64,000 bases of DNA, taken from positions 1-64,000 of the forward strand of contig OAPG01000010.1 of assembly GCA_900208305.1 (NCBI GenBank), read 5' to 3'. Origin of the DNA: Melanopsichium pennsylvanicum (Eukaryota > Basidiomycota > Ustilaginomycetes > Ustilaginales). The notes below the pieces were generated by a model. It saw only the letters and a list, made by a program, of their open reading frames with translations, had not been told where the DNA came from and made no database searches. The number at the start of each line of letters is the position of its first letter. The first letter of the stretch is position 1. Shown here piece after piece: positions 41,299 to 52,053 of the stretch. The translations under genes were made by a program, and so were the position numbers.

Positions 41299-41955
41299 CT
41301 AATCGCTGACCTGAACGTTGACAGAACCCTGTCCGGAGAAGGCCTCGGTGGCAAAGACCTGGTAGTCAAACTTGGGGTAGGCAGCGCCTTTGGCAAAGCC
41401 AAACTCCTTCCAGGCGTTAAAGTGGTTGGCGAGGGTGACGGAGCCGGAGCTGCGCTTGCTCTGACGAACCGAGAAGTACTGATCGAAAGTCTGGGTGCCT
41501 TGAATCGAAGGCTGATTGATCTGGGTGTGCTTGCAAGTATTGTATTGGGCGCCATCCGAGTAGATGCTGCCAAGGTGATGGCTGTCTTTGATGGAGCAAG
41601 GGTCGTAGCTGTAGTTCTCAACCACGTAGTATTCGGTCAAAGGCTCTTTGAGCCAACCATAAACGGCGTAGTACGAGCCCTGTTTGGCGTTGTAGTTACC
41701 ATTGAAGTTGATGACGCGGTTTCCGGTACCGGTTCGCCAGCCGAGACCTATGACGAAGTCATTAGGGCTGTTCCAACTACCAGAATAGGTTCCAGCATCC
41801 TTTTCGTACTTGAAGTTTGCGAGATTGCCATTGTAGTCTTGAACGTAGTCGATCGACTGATGATTCACCACACCAGCGGCCTCGGTGGCAGAGATGGGGC
41901 TGGCGATAGCAGCACCAGCAGTGCCGGCGAGTGCAAGAATGGTAGTGAACTTCAT
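41299..41955 (-). CDS. Secreted GH11 endo-1,4-beta-xylanase
   Basis: Single-exon gene of 218 residues. A clear signal peptide (MKFTTILALAGTAGAAIASP) is followed by the GH11 beta-jelly-roll pattern. Visible motifs: GLGWRTG, EPLTEYYVVENY with nucleophile Glu108, PSIQGTQTFDQYFSVR at 149-164, NHFNAWKEFG, and FATEAFSGQGS with acid/base Glu204. There is no carbohydrate-binding module. It hydrolyses plant-wall xylan outside the cell. Length is usual for GH11. Convergent with the OPT transporter. Confidence 0.95.
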   Translation of the reverse strand: MKFTTILALAGTAGAAIASPISATEAAGVVNHQSIDYVQDYNGNLANFKYEKDAGTYSGSWNSPNDFVIGLGWRTGTGNRVINFNGNYNAKQGSYYAVYGWLKEPLTEYYVVENYSYDPCSIKDSHHLGSIYSDGAQYNTCKHTQINQPSIQGTQTFDQYFSVRQSKRSSGSVTLANHFNAWKEFGFAKGAAYPKFDYQVFATEAFSGQGSVNVQVSD

Positions 41956-42724
41956 AGTGGAGATTGGAGCTTGATCTGATTCGAGAGGGTTGAGTGTTGG
42001 TATATGTGGTTATGCTGAGAAGTGTCTTCATCGCGAAGAAGGCAAGAGTACTTATTTCTTGTACCGTTTAGTGGGCTTGACCATTGTCCACGTCACGTCA
42101 ACATCGCGTCACCACAAATCACTACGTTGCACCATGGTGTTGCACAAGCCCACTATCAGCACCCCTATTTACCGCAGCTGCGCCTTTGCCAAATGAGGTC
42201 AAGCTTTACAACCACCTTCCACAGACATCTGAGAACATCTGTTGACCGGTGGAGTGTCACTTCAGGCATGCGCGCGCAGTTTGTGGTTGAGTGACAACGA
42301 TGTGGTCGAAACCCACTACCACCACCACGGACCGGCAGCTGCAAGATGGCGCTGAAAACATTGCCCGTCTGTTGTTGCAGAACAGCAGAATTGTAGGCAT
42401 GAAACACATTTGGCCTATCTTGCTGCGGAGTCGTCTCAATATATTCTGCAGATACATAGGCCACAGAAATGTCATGTCGTTTGTCACGGGATGGATTATG
42501 ACAACATGGAAATAATGCAATTTCGTGAAATGCTCGGGTATATCGGGGAAAAGAAAAGCGGACAGGCAAGGTCGCTATCAGGGATACTGGGTTTAAGAAG
42601 CAGCCGATGCTACTTCACACTTTAGGACCTCGTTTGTTTTAAAAGAACAGAAGCGGCAAAGAAATTATGATAGCAAGAGACAAGTCTTTGCATGCACAGA
42701 AGGCAGATCTGAGATCTGTCGCGA
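41956..42724. other. Xylanase promoter and upstream spacer
   Basis: A 770-bp stretch upstream of the minus-strand xylanase and before the small two-exon ORF. ORFs on opposite strands overlap at 42165-42569 without motifs. No gene is called. Confidence 0.4.
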
Positions 42725-43103
42725 GTGAGACATCGGTTTGCCATCGGTCAGTGGGGACACTCCGTAAATTTGCTTCTGATTGAACGAAAGCTCTTCGGCA
42801 TTGTACCTAGTGTTGACTTGATCGGTGCTCGCGATCAGCCGCGGCAGCTTACTCGCACTAAGTTGGTAGGACGCGTTTTATTCCTCGACAATGGTGGTAC
42901 GAACGGTAAGTAAAGACAGTGGGTCATTAGTAAAGATTCAAGACGCAAGAAAGGTAGCCGACTAACTGATCATACTTTGCTTCTGTGCAGCCTACCCTGT
43001 GGGAACGAATCACGACCACACGCAGGTAGAGCTTGGGCCCCTACCTCCCATCGGATACCAGCACATCCAGTGTGCCGGTACTTTCCGCGATGGATCGGCC
43101 TGA
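42725..43103 (+). CDS. Putative small two-exon protein, unknown
   Basis: Candidate exons 42725-42905 and 42991-43103 encode about 97 residues. The 85-bp intron has a GTAAGT donor, a CTAACTGAT branch-like sequence and a TTCTGTGCAG acceptor, all matching introns of confirmed genes here. The spliced frame stays open, giving LDNGGTNG joined to AYPVGTNHDHTQVELGP, and ends TGA. I do not recognise the family. It may be a fragment of a larger or decayed gene; the start codon is uncertain. Confidence 0.35.
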
Positions 43104-44538
43104 TACGAGCCGATATGCCGCTCAGGCCTCCAACAGCCATTCCCATGTGTGATTCCACACGAAAACAATGACGCATCTCGGCGAAACACTTTTGCTTCGA
43201 AGTTGTCAAGTCTCAAGCCTCGCGTGGCAACAAAAGAAGTTTCCTTCGTCCCGTTTCAACGTCGGCCAACCGCGATCCGCCTTTTGCTTTTCTCCCTCTT
43301 CGTCGCTGCTGTGCTCGGGACGATCAACGATGCTTGCATTGATGGAGACGCCGGCAGTTCGACGTCCATGCAATTGTTTTCATGCAAAAGCAGTAAGGAA
43401 AGGAGAGGAGATCGCGTTTTGTTGTTAATACGATTTGAGATCCTCTCCCCATGTCTGATTGAGCGTGCAGGCCGATCACCCTGGCCAGCATCGAGAAGAT
43501 CGAGCGGTGACGTCGACGTTGAGACCAAAAGAGATAGCAAAGGAAGCACTGCAATCCAGTTAGATTGCCGCGACAACAACCACTATGAAAGCCTTCCAGT
43601 CCCCTTGCACCATGACTGATACATAAGGCAGCAGCGGCATTGAGCACCACGTTTCAAGACCAAGCCGATAAGCGAAGAGGTAGATTACAAGACTGTGCGG
43701 CTTTGAAAGCTGTCAAGCCCTCCCGCTTCTTACACCTTGACACCAGTTCCTAGACCGGTGGCTGCACTATTTCCCCACCATCACCGACGAATCTCGCACT
43801 ATAGCAAGCCCATCTCGTGAAGGTCCTGATACCATGCAAGGAGCCCGAGCAAAGCTGCTAGGTAGATACTAAGGCAAGCGGCAAGCTCATACGACTGCAC
43901 CCAGATGTCTGAATGCTGATCATGCTCAGCTTTAATTGCTCAGTAGTAGCAGCAGCTGTTTGTCCAGTATTATACGACACGCAAAACAAATCGGGCACCT
44001 CAAGTCTTAGCAGCAACTCGCACCTCTTGTGGGGCCTCGCTTCTTTGCAACCACCTGACTGAGCTCTTTCACGTCTTGGCCCAAGCAGGGTCGCTGTTAT
44101 TTTGGCGCGCATGAGGCGAGCAATCGCACAAGTCAGTCTCGAAGAAAGATGGGGTCAAGGTCGAATGACGGAGACTAATTTAGCATGAAAATGATGCACG
44201 ACGGGCGAGTCAGCCTCTTTGTGACGTTCAATGCCATTTGACGCGATGACGACAAGGACTTTCTTCCCATCACATTGAAGCACAATCTGCTCAACTGCCT
44301 GTATCGGCATTTGAAGACATTTGATCGTCACTCCCAACTGATGCGGGAGTGTGCTACATCGACTTGCGACTCTCTCTCTCTCTCTCATATCAGAGTGTCG
44401 ATCCGGGACATGCATGAGTCAATTTGTTAGCCTTGTTCACCCGATCTTACACACGGGCGTGCACCAAAAGTACGCCGCCATCCCCTTGGACGGTTCATAT
44501 ATTTACTTTGCAGCTCGTGATGTAACGATGTCCCGCAC
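43104..44538. other. Spacer with weak ORFs and a TC dinucleotide run
   Basis: A 156-codon ORF at 43149-43619 (plus) is the longest, but a comparable ORF overlaps it on the minus strand and neither shows motifs. A (TC)n run of about 8 units lies near 44371-44387. No gene is supported. Confidence 0.35.
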
Positions 44539-45939
44539 CTACAGCTTTGATTTGACGAGACCTTCAGGACGATCCGGACCATCCACCGCACCCGAAGCAT
44601 ACAGCTCGATCCTCTTCTTGCTATCCGTGATGCCAAGCTCCAATAGAATGTCATCTGTATGCTCTCCAGGCGTGAGCAACATCTCTGCTCCTTCGGTCTC
44701 CCATTCTCCCCCGACGGATCCTAGTGGTGGCCTGGCAGGGGTCCTGCTCAACTTTGGCGCTGGAGAGGGAATCACTGGGTCTCCATCGGCAACATTTTGC
44801 GCATCTGCGGCTGGAAGAACGCCATGCACCGCTGCCTCGTCGCGGGTGAGCACAGGAGCAACACACGCGTCTGTTCGGAGGAAATGTCTTTCCCACTCTG
44901 CTCTGGGCTTTTGTGCAAAGCACTGCGTCAAGTATTCTCGCAAGCTCGGCCAAGTGTCCCGATGGTGCTGAGTTGAAGTTTGTGGATGGGAAGTGCCAGC
45001 TGGAGCAGTGGGCAGGACCTTGCGAAGAATTTGAAGGAGCTCAGCATAGAAGTGAGGCTCGATCGCACCCACGCTCATCCAGCCGCCATCCGCGCAACAA
45101 TAGACGCCATACCATGGTGCTCCACCATCGAGCGTGTTGCGGCCGCGAGATTCATTTGTGCCGTCAGAGTGTATTGCCCCCCAGCTAGGGTGTGAGAGGT
45201 AGCTGGAGAGGATGGTGAAGGAGGAGACGTAGCGTGAGCCAGTGACCATGTCTGCTTCAACCACCTGACCTTGATTGCTCCTGTTCCTTTCCACCAAAGC
45301 GAGCAAAATACCCAACAAACAAATCATCGAACCACCGGCAAAATCACCGAGCAAGTTGCTCGGGGGCTGAGGCTTTCCTCCGGCAGTACCGAGCGAGGAG
45401 AGCACGCCGGATAGAGCAATGTAGTTTATATCGTGACCAGCCATGTTCGCATACGGGCCCGTTCGTTGGAAGCCTGTCAAGCGGGAGAAGACGAGGCCGG
45501 ATTTGATCTCCTTTTCAAAGTCCTGAGGGCCGAGACCGAGTCGTTCGAGGACGCCAGGGCGGAATGGATCAATGACGACATCGGCAGACTGAATCAGTTG
45601 AGTGATGAGCGAGTGACCGTCCGAAGATTTGGGTGAGACGGAAAAAGAGCGCTTGCCTCTACACAGGGAATCAGCGTTAAGGCCAATATTGGTTCTGTCG
45701 ATGCGGATGACGTCGGCTCCAAAGTCGGCCAGCACCATGCCTACGAATGGTCCTGGTGCAAGTCCGGAGAACTGTTGATCGAACAAAAGAAGAGAGATTC
45801 GTCACTTGATACGATCAGGATATCAAGATGAGGAAGACGGTTGCACAACACTTACCTCGACGACCTTGATTCCAGCCAAAGGTAGATTCGAGTTGACGAT
45901 AGGTTTCGGTGGCATACCGCCGCCGCCGTCTATGGACAT
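44539..45939 (-). CDS. Class III CoA-transferase family protein, alpha-methylacyl-CoA racemase-like
   Basis: Two exons, 45939-45856 and 45771-44539, encoding 438 residues. Donor GTAAG and acceptor AACAG join GIKVVE to FSGLAPGPF, restoring the conserved N-terminus. Seen: ADFGADVIRIDR, AGHDINYIALSG with His141, and LLGDFAGG with Asp171. The 30-residue His/Asp spacing matches the acid-base pair of alpha-methylacyl-CoA racemases. CaiB/BaiF-type transferases use only an equivalent Asp, so racemase is more likely. The role would be interconverting 2-methylacyl-CoA epimers before beta-oxidation, in peroxisome or mitochondrion. The C-terminus KSKL resembles a type 1 peroxisomal signal (SKL), which supports peroxisomal location. 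Confidence 0.9.
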
Positions 45940-46741
45940 TTTGGTGAAGCGATGTTGTTTGTGGGGCTTGCTTGATGCAATTTGGTGGGAAGGTGGGAGC
46001 ATATACTGTATGCGAACTAGCTTCTTATTGAACCCTTCTGGATGATGGTAAGTGTGGGGTTTACATTAAGCACAAAGAATACGTAAACTGTCAACGGCCC
46101 GGAATGCAGAGAAAAGACCGGTATTGCCAAATCTTAGCGAGGTAAAGCTGCCCTTTTAGGTCAACAAGTTGTGCATTTCACACTCAACCACGCCAACAAC
46201 AGGAATGCTCATCATCATTCAAATCGGCTAGTACATTGGACCCTGAAAGACCTTCTTCATCGGCTCAAAGATTCCCTACCGCCCACTTTCAGCCTTGACA
46301 CCATCAAATTCCAATTGAGGATTTCTTGACTATCACGGCTTAGTAGAATTGCCCTCCAAATTGCAATGACAAAGATGATGAAAGCATCGAGTAGGAAATG
46401 GTGAGCATGAAACAAAGGCCGAACATAACGAACCAAAATAAAGAAGAAAAAACAATCGTTATTAAAAAAAAAAAAAAAAACAAAAACAAAATCCGGAGAA
46501 TAAAGTGGCAAAATAAATTGTGGTTCAAAAATCTAATTTTGTAGGATTTGCGACATCCATGCGGCACTAAAATGAAACCCATGCAGCGCTTGTGTCGTAA
46601 CCTTATCGTCATCATCATCATCATCAATCTGCGTCAAACGTTGCGCATCCAATGGCTAGGCTGGCACTCCAATCTTGCTGAATCCCACGCCTGGTTTGTG
46701 GATTCAGCCGCTGCGCAGCCCTCGCTGCTGGTCCACGAAGC
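45940..46741. promoter_or_regulatory. Divergent intergenic region, racemase-like gene / RAI1
   Basis: An 800-bp bidirectional promoter region. It holds a poly-A run at about 46465-46481 and a (TCA)n microsatellite near 46608-46626. No gene is seen. Confidence 0.5.
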
Positions 46742-48289
46742 ATGCCAGATAAAAGGCAACTCGAAGAGGCTTTCCACCTCGAGCCTCTACCTAAGCGTCT
46801 AGCTTGCTCATCCGCAGTCACCGGTACGGTCATGTCTGACGAACGCATTTTTGCAACCCTCAAGCATCCTCGCTTGGAGAACGGTGGTTCATCGCCGTTT
46901 ACCACCTCGCCGCCATTTCAACAACCAGCCCCAATTTGCTCCTTCTCGTTCGATGAGCATCGCAAGCAACATCAAGATGACCGAAGCAAGCGATTTTACA
47001 CGCGCCCTCCTCCTTACAATAATCCACATCCCCATCTGACTCGAGCACAACCCGTGTTCGGTGCAGATCTGAATTACGGCTTGGAACGCTTCACGCAGCG
47101 CGATGACTCTTTACCAGAGCATCTGGATGCTTTGGTGGCTGCGCTCCAACATCGGACAGAAAACGCAACAGGATCGGAAGCAGAAAAGGATGAATTGGAT
47201 CGGGAGAGGCGACGTGCGGATGTGGTCACTTGGAGAGGTATCATTACCAAGATCTGTAGCGCGTACGAGCAGAATGCTAAAGCGAAATTCCACGATTCGA
47301 TCGAGCTCAACGCCATGATGCTCGACAATACACTATACCTCGAAGAGTACACTTCTGCTGAAGCCAAAGCACAGAAAGCAAACAAGGAGGCCAATCCAAA
47401 GATGAAACGAATGGGATATTATGGATACTGTTTCGAAAGCTATTGTACTGTTGACACACCAGCCCAAGTTAATCAACCTTTTTGCGCGATCAATCCGAGA
47501 ACAGATTCTGGCACGGGTCTTGTTCGTCATCCTGTGGGTTGGTCTGGAGATGTGAATACCAACGTGCAATGGTGTCAAGTGGTCAAGACCAAATTGGGCG
47601 AGAACAGGCTTGTGATTGGAGGAGAAGTGGATGCGGTGGAATACAACCCAATCACAGGCAAACAAGAGATGGTGGAATTGAAGACTTCGATGCAAATGAC
47701 TCGATTTCAGCGTGGCAAGTTTGGAAAAGCGATGGCTGATCAGGAGAGGTTTGAGAAGAAATTGCTCAAATTTTTCCTTCAGAGTTATCTGTTAGGGGTT
47801 GGCAAGATTGTGGTTGGATTTAGGGATGATTATGGTATGTTGACGACGCATCAGGAATTTGAGACGCTTCGGTTGCCGAGAATGGTTAGAGCGGGTGAAC
47901 CGATTCCAGGTAGTAGGGATGAGGAGGGAAAGGCGATAATTCGTCGTTATTCGGTTTGGGAACCCAAAGATGCTTTAGGGTTTGGAGATCAGATCTTGAC
48001 GTTTATTCGTCAGAGTATATCAAAACACTCATCAACAACTCAAATGGCGTTGAGAGAGCAACAAGTGCAACTCAATCCAACGCACTTGGAAACTAAAAAA
48101 AAAAATAACCACCCAGTCTATAGAATCACGTTTCAATCACCATTCACCCAAGTCAAAATCCGTCAATTGACAGCGCAAGAGATAGTTCAAGAGGTTCACG
48201 ATCCAAATTCATTGGTCGAAAGGGTTGGATTTTTGCCAACAAGCTTTTACGATTTCGTTCAATCTCGAATGCCACCATCACGCTCATGA
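46742..48289 (+). CDS. RAI1: RAI1/DXO-family decapping nuclease
   Basis: Single-exon gene of 515 residues. Conserved DXO/Rai1 motifs are visible in order: Arg165 in TWRGIITKI, GYCFES with Glu232, GGEVDAVE with Glu295 and Asp297, and VELKTS with Glu312 and Lys314. Together these are the metal-binding and catalytic residues. Known: the family removes incomplete or non-canonical 5' caps and, in yeast, stabilises the nuclear exonuclease Rat1. The N-terminal ~100 residues are poorly ordered, with Pro/His-rich stretches. An 11-A homopolymer in the coding sequence around 48094-48104 encodes KKKN. Codon usage is more A-rich than in the metabolic genes to the left. Confidence 0.92.
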   Translation: MPDKRQLEEAFHLEPLPKRLACSSAVTGTVMSDERIFATLKHPRLENGGSSPFTTSPPFQQPAPICSFSFDEHRKQHQDDRSKRFYTRPPPYNNPHPHLTRAQPVFGADLNYGLERFTQRDDSLPEHLDALVAALQHRTENATGSEAEKDELDRERRRADVVTWRGIITKICSAYEQNAKAKFHDSIELNAMMLDNTLYLEEYTSAEAKAQKANKEANPKMKRMGYYGYCFESYCTVDTPAQVNQPFCAINPRTDSGTGLVRHPVGWSGDVNTNVQWCQVVKTKLGENRLVIGGEVDAVEYNPITGKQEMVELKTSMQMTRFQRGKFGKAMADQERFEKKLLKFFLQSYLLGVGKIVVGFRDDYGMLTTHQEFETLRLPRMVRAGEPIPGSRDEEGKAIIRRYSVWEPKDALGFGDQILTFIRQSISKHSSTTQMALREQQVQLNPTHLETKKKNNHPVYRITFQSPFTQVKIRQLTAQEIVQEVHDPNSLVERVGFLPTSFYDFVQSRMPPSRS

Positions 48290-48604
48290 TGACATTTTGT
48301 ACTTTCCTAGAAGGTTTTCAATGTAACTCACCCACTCCTTTAAAAAAAAATTATTAAGAAAAAAAAAACATCCCAAAAGGTTTTCCGAAACACTTGGGCA
48401 AACAGCGTGTGCAGAAACCATCGGAGAAAGATAGTTTGACCGAAGGGGGGAAAGAAAAAAAAAAGAGATTATGACAAGTAATAATGCGATTGCAATGCAG
48501 CAGGAAACGAAAAACAGTGAGGAGACTATGCGGGGAGAAGGGACTGGAAATAATGCACAACACCAAGAAAGAAAGGGAGGAGAAATAGGCAAGTTGATGG
48601 GGGT
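48290..48604. other. Convergent 3' spacer, RAI1 / E2 enzyme
   Basis: Low-complexity A-rich stretch with poly-A runs near 48341-48370 and 48446-48463. No gene is seen. Confidence 0.5.
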
Positions 48605-49645
48605 CTAGATGAGCCGTTTGACAACCAAGAGGGTGATGAGGATGCTGAGACCTTTGATGCAGTTATCGATCAAGACAAGTTTCTGTTGTGTTGTCGAGGT
48701 TCTCCTCGGGTTGACAACGGTTTGGGAGGCATGTGCGACTGATGGTGGGGTTGGAGTAGATGAGGTTGAAGAAGCTCTTGTTGGAATGATGGGTGTGGTC
48801 GAGAGATGTGAGATCTGGTGCTGTGCTACGGGCGTGACAGTAGTAGTAGTAGTAATAGTAGTAGTAGTAGTAGTAGTAGATGCATTTTGAGTTTGTACTG
48901 GAGTGATGTTTGAAGTCGAAGCCAATTCCGAAGCTGGGGTTCTTGTTACAGACGCAATACTCTGGTCTGACGTTGTTGTGGTCTGAACTCGAAGATTCTG
49001 CACAGCTGTTTGATGCTTGTCACCACTTTGTGAGGAACCAACAGCATCATCATTGGGTTTATGACTCTTTGCAGACAGATCAACTTGCAACCCTTCGGGT
49101 AAGCGCTCGTCTTGGTTTTGTTTGTGTTGGACCTCTGGATCTGGATCTGGTAAGAGCTCCACATTCGTCTTTTCACAAATATGGCACTTCCACAGTCTGG
49201 ATTCGTTTGCCAATCTCTGCCTTGTCTCAAGACTAAATTCCAAACTACCGATGCCCACTGCAGCCTCTTGCTTTGCTGTCATAAAGGTCTGCAATCCTAG
49301 CAAAGCGGTTCTTATACCCCAAGCAGGTTGCCACATTTCCTCATGAAAACCTGTGAAAGTCAAACATATCTTTTTGTTGAGTTCCCATCTTCCATTGGGT
49401 GTAAGCAGCATAAGATCGGGTGGACGAAAAGGGTATTCGGCAGGTAAGAGGATTCGACCATGGTAGAGACCCGAGCAAAATTCGGTTGAGGGTGGACCAC
49501 GAAGCGTAAAGTGCCATTCGAAAATGTTATCTTCCAAAGGATGAGCAGTGTAGAGGGAGCAAGTGTCGGAGGATAATTCGCGTGCTTCGGAAAGGATGCG
49601 TTTGACAGAGGATGACTTTTTATTGTGCGATGACGTAGTGGCCAT
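48605..49645 (-). CDS. Tail-anchored ubiquitin-conjugating enzyme E2, Ubc6/UBE2J type
   Basis: Single-exon gene of 346 residues. The UBC fold is visible at 13-120: WHFTLRGPPSTEFCSGLYHGRI, LPAEYPFRPPDLMLLTPNGRW and the active-site segment KKICLTFTGFHEEMWQPAWG with Cys94. The TPNGRW/FHEEMWQPAWG variant, without the usual HPN, is diagnostic of the Ubc6/UBE2J class. A Thr-rich low-complexity linker encoded by a trinucleotide repeat (48837-48880) precedes a C-terminal hydrophobic anchor (ILITLLVV). Known role: ER-membrane E2 of ER-associated degradation, working with Doa10-type ligases. Confidence 0.93.
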   Translation of the reverse strand: MATTSSHNKKSSSVKRILSEARELSSDTCSLYTAHPLEDNIFEWHFTLRGPPSTEFCSGLYHGRILLPAEYPFRPPDLMLLTPNGRWELNKKICLTFTGFHEEMWQPAWGIRTALLGLQTFMTAKQEAAVGIGSLEFSLETRQRLANESRLWKCHICEKTNVELLPDPDPEVQHKQNQDERLPEGLQVDLSAKSHKPNDDAVGSSQSGDKHQTAVQNLRVQTTTTSDQSIASVTRTPASELASTSNITPVQTQNASTTTTTTTITTTTTVTPVAQHQISHLSTTPIIPTRASSTSSTPTPPSVAHASQTVVNPRRTSTTQQKLVLIDNCIKGLSILITLLVVKRLI

Positions 49646-50405
49646 GATGGTGAAGCGTGAAGCGTGCTAAGCTTTTGAATCGCTAGATTGAGAAACAAGA
49701 GAAGAAAGTGTGTCAAGGTTTGCTATAGATTGAGAGCGACGTGCCAAAGTAGGTTAAAATTGAATGGTGATGCACAACAGATGGTGAATGTATGGATGTG
49801 AAGAAAAGGTGGTATGATGAGAGGTATCAACGTGGAACCCATTTTGATTAGGCGCTGGCTACCTTTTTTAATATTTGTTGTAAAGTGTAGCTCTAACATT
49901 GTGTAATTTTGCAATCATAAATTGATGTACACCTTAGTGCAATCAAAACCGAGATCGACGCATTTGAAACCGTCATTAAAACCGCTGGTGCCAACCTTAA
50001 TTAACATTGTGAACCGTCACCATTGTGCTTGATTGTTATAGCTAACCATTGAGTCTGTGTCAAACAAAATCAGAGCCTTTATATTTTTCAAGACTGTCAG
50101 ACTGGAGGTTTGCTGCAACTGCTCCATTTCCAAAGATACGGTAGAGAAGAAAAACAGAAACACAAACCAGCAAATGTTTTTTTCTTTACTGTATTGAAAG
50201 CGGGAATTTTTTGCCCTCGGCGTTGGAGATTGGAATCAAATTTTATTCTTTATTATTTAATAATGATTAATTGGCGCACCACGTTGCCAACACATACAGA
50301 ACATTACACAAACATACACTCTGTTTTGCTCTTTCTTGTTGATATCTCTCTTACATACGCATCATCGTGATCGGTTTTACCTCTTATTCAAGGCGTAGAT
50401 TCAAC
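49646..50405. promoter_or_regulatory. Divergent intergenic region, E2 enzyme / TPT transporter
   Basis: 760 bp, A/T-rich, between two divergent genes; no gene or distinct palindrome seen. Confidence 0.45.
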
Positions 50406-51779
50406 ATGAATGCCGCCTTCTCAAGCGTTCGAGCGCGCGCTTTGGATACCATATCTCAATTCTCTTTATCGTCATCAAACGCATCGCTTCCAATATCTTC
50501 CTCCTCCTCCTCCTCCTCCTCCTCCTCCTCCTCCTCCTCCTCATGGTTCAACGATAGACCAAAGCGATCTTTTGATCGACCACGACTCTTGACACCAACA
50601 TTCGCTCTCATCACTACCAATACCAAAACTACCATGTTTCGACTCAGTTTACCATCACGAAGCTCAACGCTATTCATGATAGGTTGTCTAGCTTGGTACA
50701 CGTCGTCATCGGTTTCATCAAACACATCCAAGGCGCTGCTGTCCAAGACGAAATCTCACATGCATTCAGCCACACCAGCCGCATTTCCATACCCTGTGAC
50801 GCTCACCTTGATTCATTTCATGTTTGTGAATGTTTGTTGCGCGATTTGCTCGTCCAAAATCATACTTGGTGATCGTGCACTTAGCACACTTGTCAAGCCT
50901 TCTTTGGATCGAGTTATTCAAGTGGCGCAACTTGCATTTTTCAACGTACTTGGTCAGGCATTGAGCTCTGTGGCTATAAGTCGTGTTCCCGTAGCTACGG
51001 TACATACTATCAAAGCGCTTAGTCCACTGTTTACGGTACTATCGTATACGTACATATTTAATGTGACTTACTCGAGTAAGACGTATTTGAGTTTGGTACC
51101 TTTGACAGTGGGAGTTATGATGGCATGTACCGGGTTTGGTTTTAACGCAGATGATTTGGTCGGATTCAGTGCAGCATTAGCTAGTACTTTGATCTTTGTC
51201 GCTCAAAACATTTATTCGAAAAAATTATTACGAAAAGGTGAAAATCAATCCACAAATCAAGGTTTGGATCAAATCAACATTCTTTTCTACTCTTCCGCTT
51301 GCAGTATCATTCTCATGATTCCGATGGTTTTATATTACGATGCGAATTGGACTGCATGGAAGGTTTCAACAATCACACATGATGATGATGATGATGATGA
51401 TGGGAGAACAAGCTTGTTGATTTGGTTATTGTTTGTGAATGGATTGGTTCACTTTTGTCAAAACATTTTGGCATTCAATGTTTTGAGTATGGTGAGTCCA
51501 GTGACGTACAGTATAGCATCACTTTTGAAGAGGATATTTGTGATTGTTTTAGCCATTATTTGGTTTGGTGAATCAGTTACAATTTTACAATGGTTTGGAA
51601 TTGGGTTCACTTTTTATGGTTTGTATATGTATAACCATTCAAAGACAAAGGAGGATGTGGAAAAAGGAGAGAAAAAGGCGAAAAAGAAACAAGATGGTGC
51701 TCAAATCCATTCCATTCTACCTATTTCTTATCAACAAAATAATGTCAAACAAATTTGGAATAGTCGATTGCCAAATTGA
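50406..51779 (+). CDS. Triose-phosphate-transporter-family (SLC35-like) membrane protein, Sly41-like
   Basis: Single-exon gene of 457 residues starting at ATG 50406; the open frame extends 13 codons further upstream without an ATG. The N-terminus is Ser-rich, with a pure Ser run encoded by a TCC repeat (about 50502-50541). About eight to ten hydrophobic segments follow, with TPT/DMT hallmarks: PYPVTLTLIHFMF, ISRVPVATVHTIKALSPLFTVL and a C-terminal half SPVTYSIASLLKRIFVIVLAIIWFGE. A (GAT)n run near 51379-51402 encodes acidic residues in a loop. Known family members exchange phosphorylated or nucleotide sugars in Golgi/ER membranes; yeast Sly41 is a secretory-pathway relative. Substrate unknown. 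Confidence 0.9.
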   Translation: MNAAFSSVRARALDTISQFSLSSSNASLPISSSSSSSSSSSSSSSSWFNDRPKRSFDRPRLLTPTFALITTNTKTTMFRLSLPSRSSTLFMIGCLAWYTSSSVSSNTSKALLSKTKSHMHSATPAAFPYPVTLTLIHFMFVNVCCAICSSKIILGDRALSTLVKPSLDRVIQVAQLAFFNVLGQALSSVAISRVPVATVHTIKALSPLFTVLSYTYIFNVTYSSKTYLSLVPLTVGVMMACTGFGFNADDLVGFSAALASTLIFVAQNIYSKKLLRKGENQSTNQGLDQINILFYSSACSIILMIPMVLYYDANWTAWKVSTITHDDDDDDDGRTSLLIWLLFVNGLVHFCQNILAFNVLSMVSPVTYSIASLLKRIFVIVLAIIWFGESVTILQWFGIGFTFYGLYMYNHSKTKEDVEKGEKKAKKKQDGAQIHSILPISYQQNNVKQIWNSRLPN

Positions 51780-52053
51780 ACAAATTACAAACCATAAAAA
51801 CCACCAATAATGTTACCATTCTTCAGCTTAACATCCTCATTAATCAATTGTATCAGTTGGCTCATTAAATAGGGTTACCTAATATTCATCGGATAGCGCG
51901 ATAAGTAAAATTTCAAACCATGAATCCCATTTCGATCAATTTTTTTGGTATTTGCAATTTTGCATGTAAACAAAGTTTGTAGGTTTAGGGAGTTCGTGTT
52001 TCGAAATTTGAGTTAAGAGAGTAAATACTTGGTAATAGGAAAGGAAATCCAAA

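Noticed and set aside
43149..43619. 156-codon ORF as a secreted or membrane protein
   Set aside because: One hydrophobic stretch but no conserved motif, and a comparable antisense ORF overlaps it.
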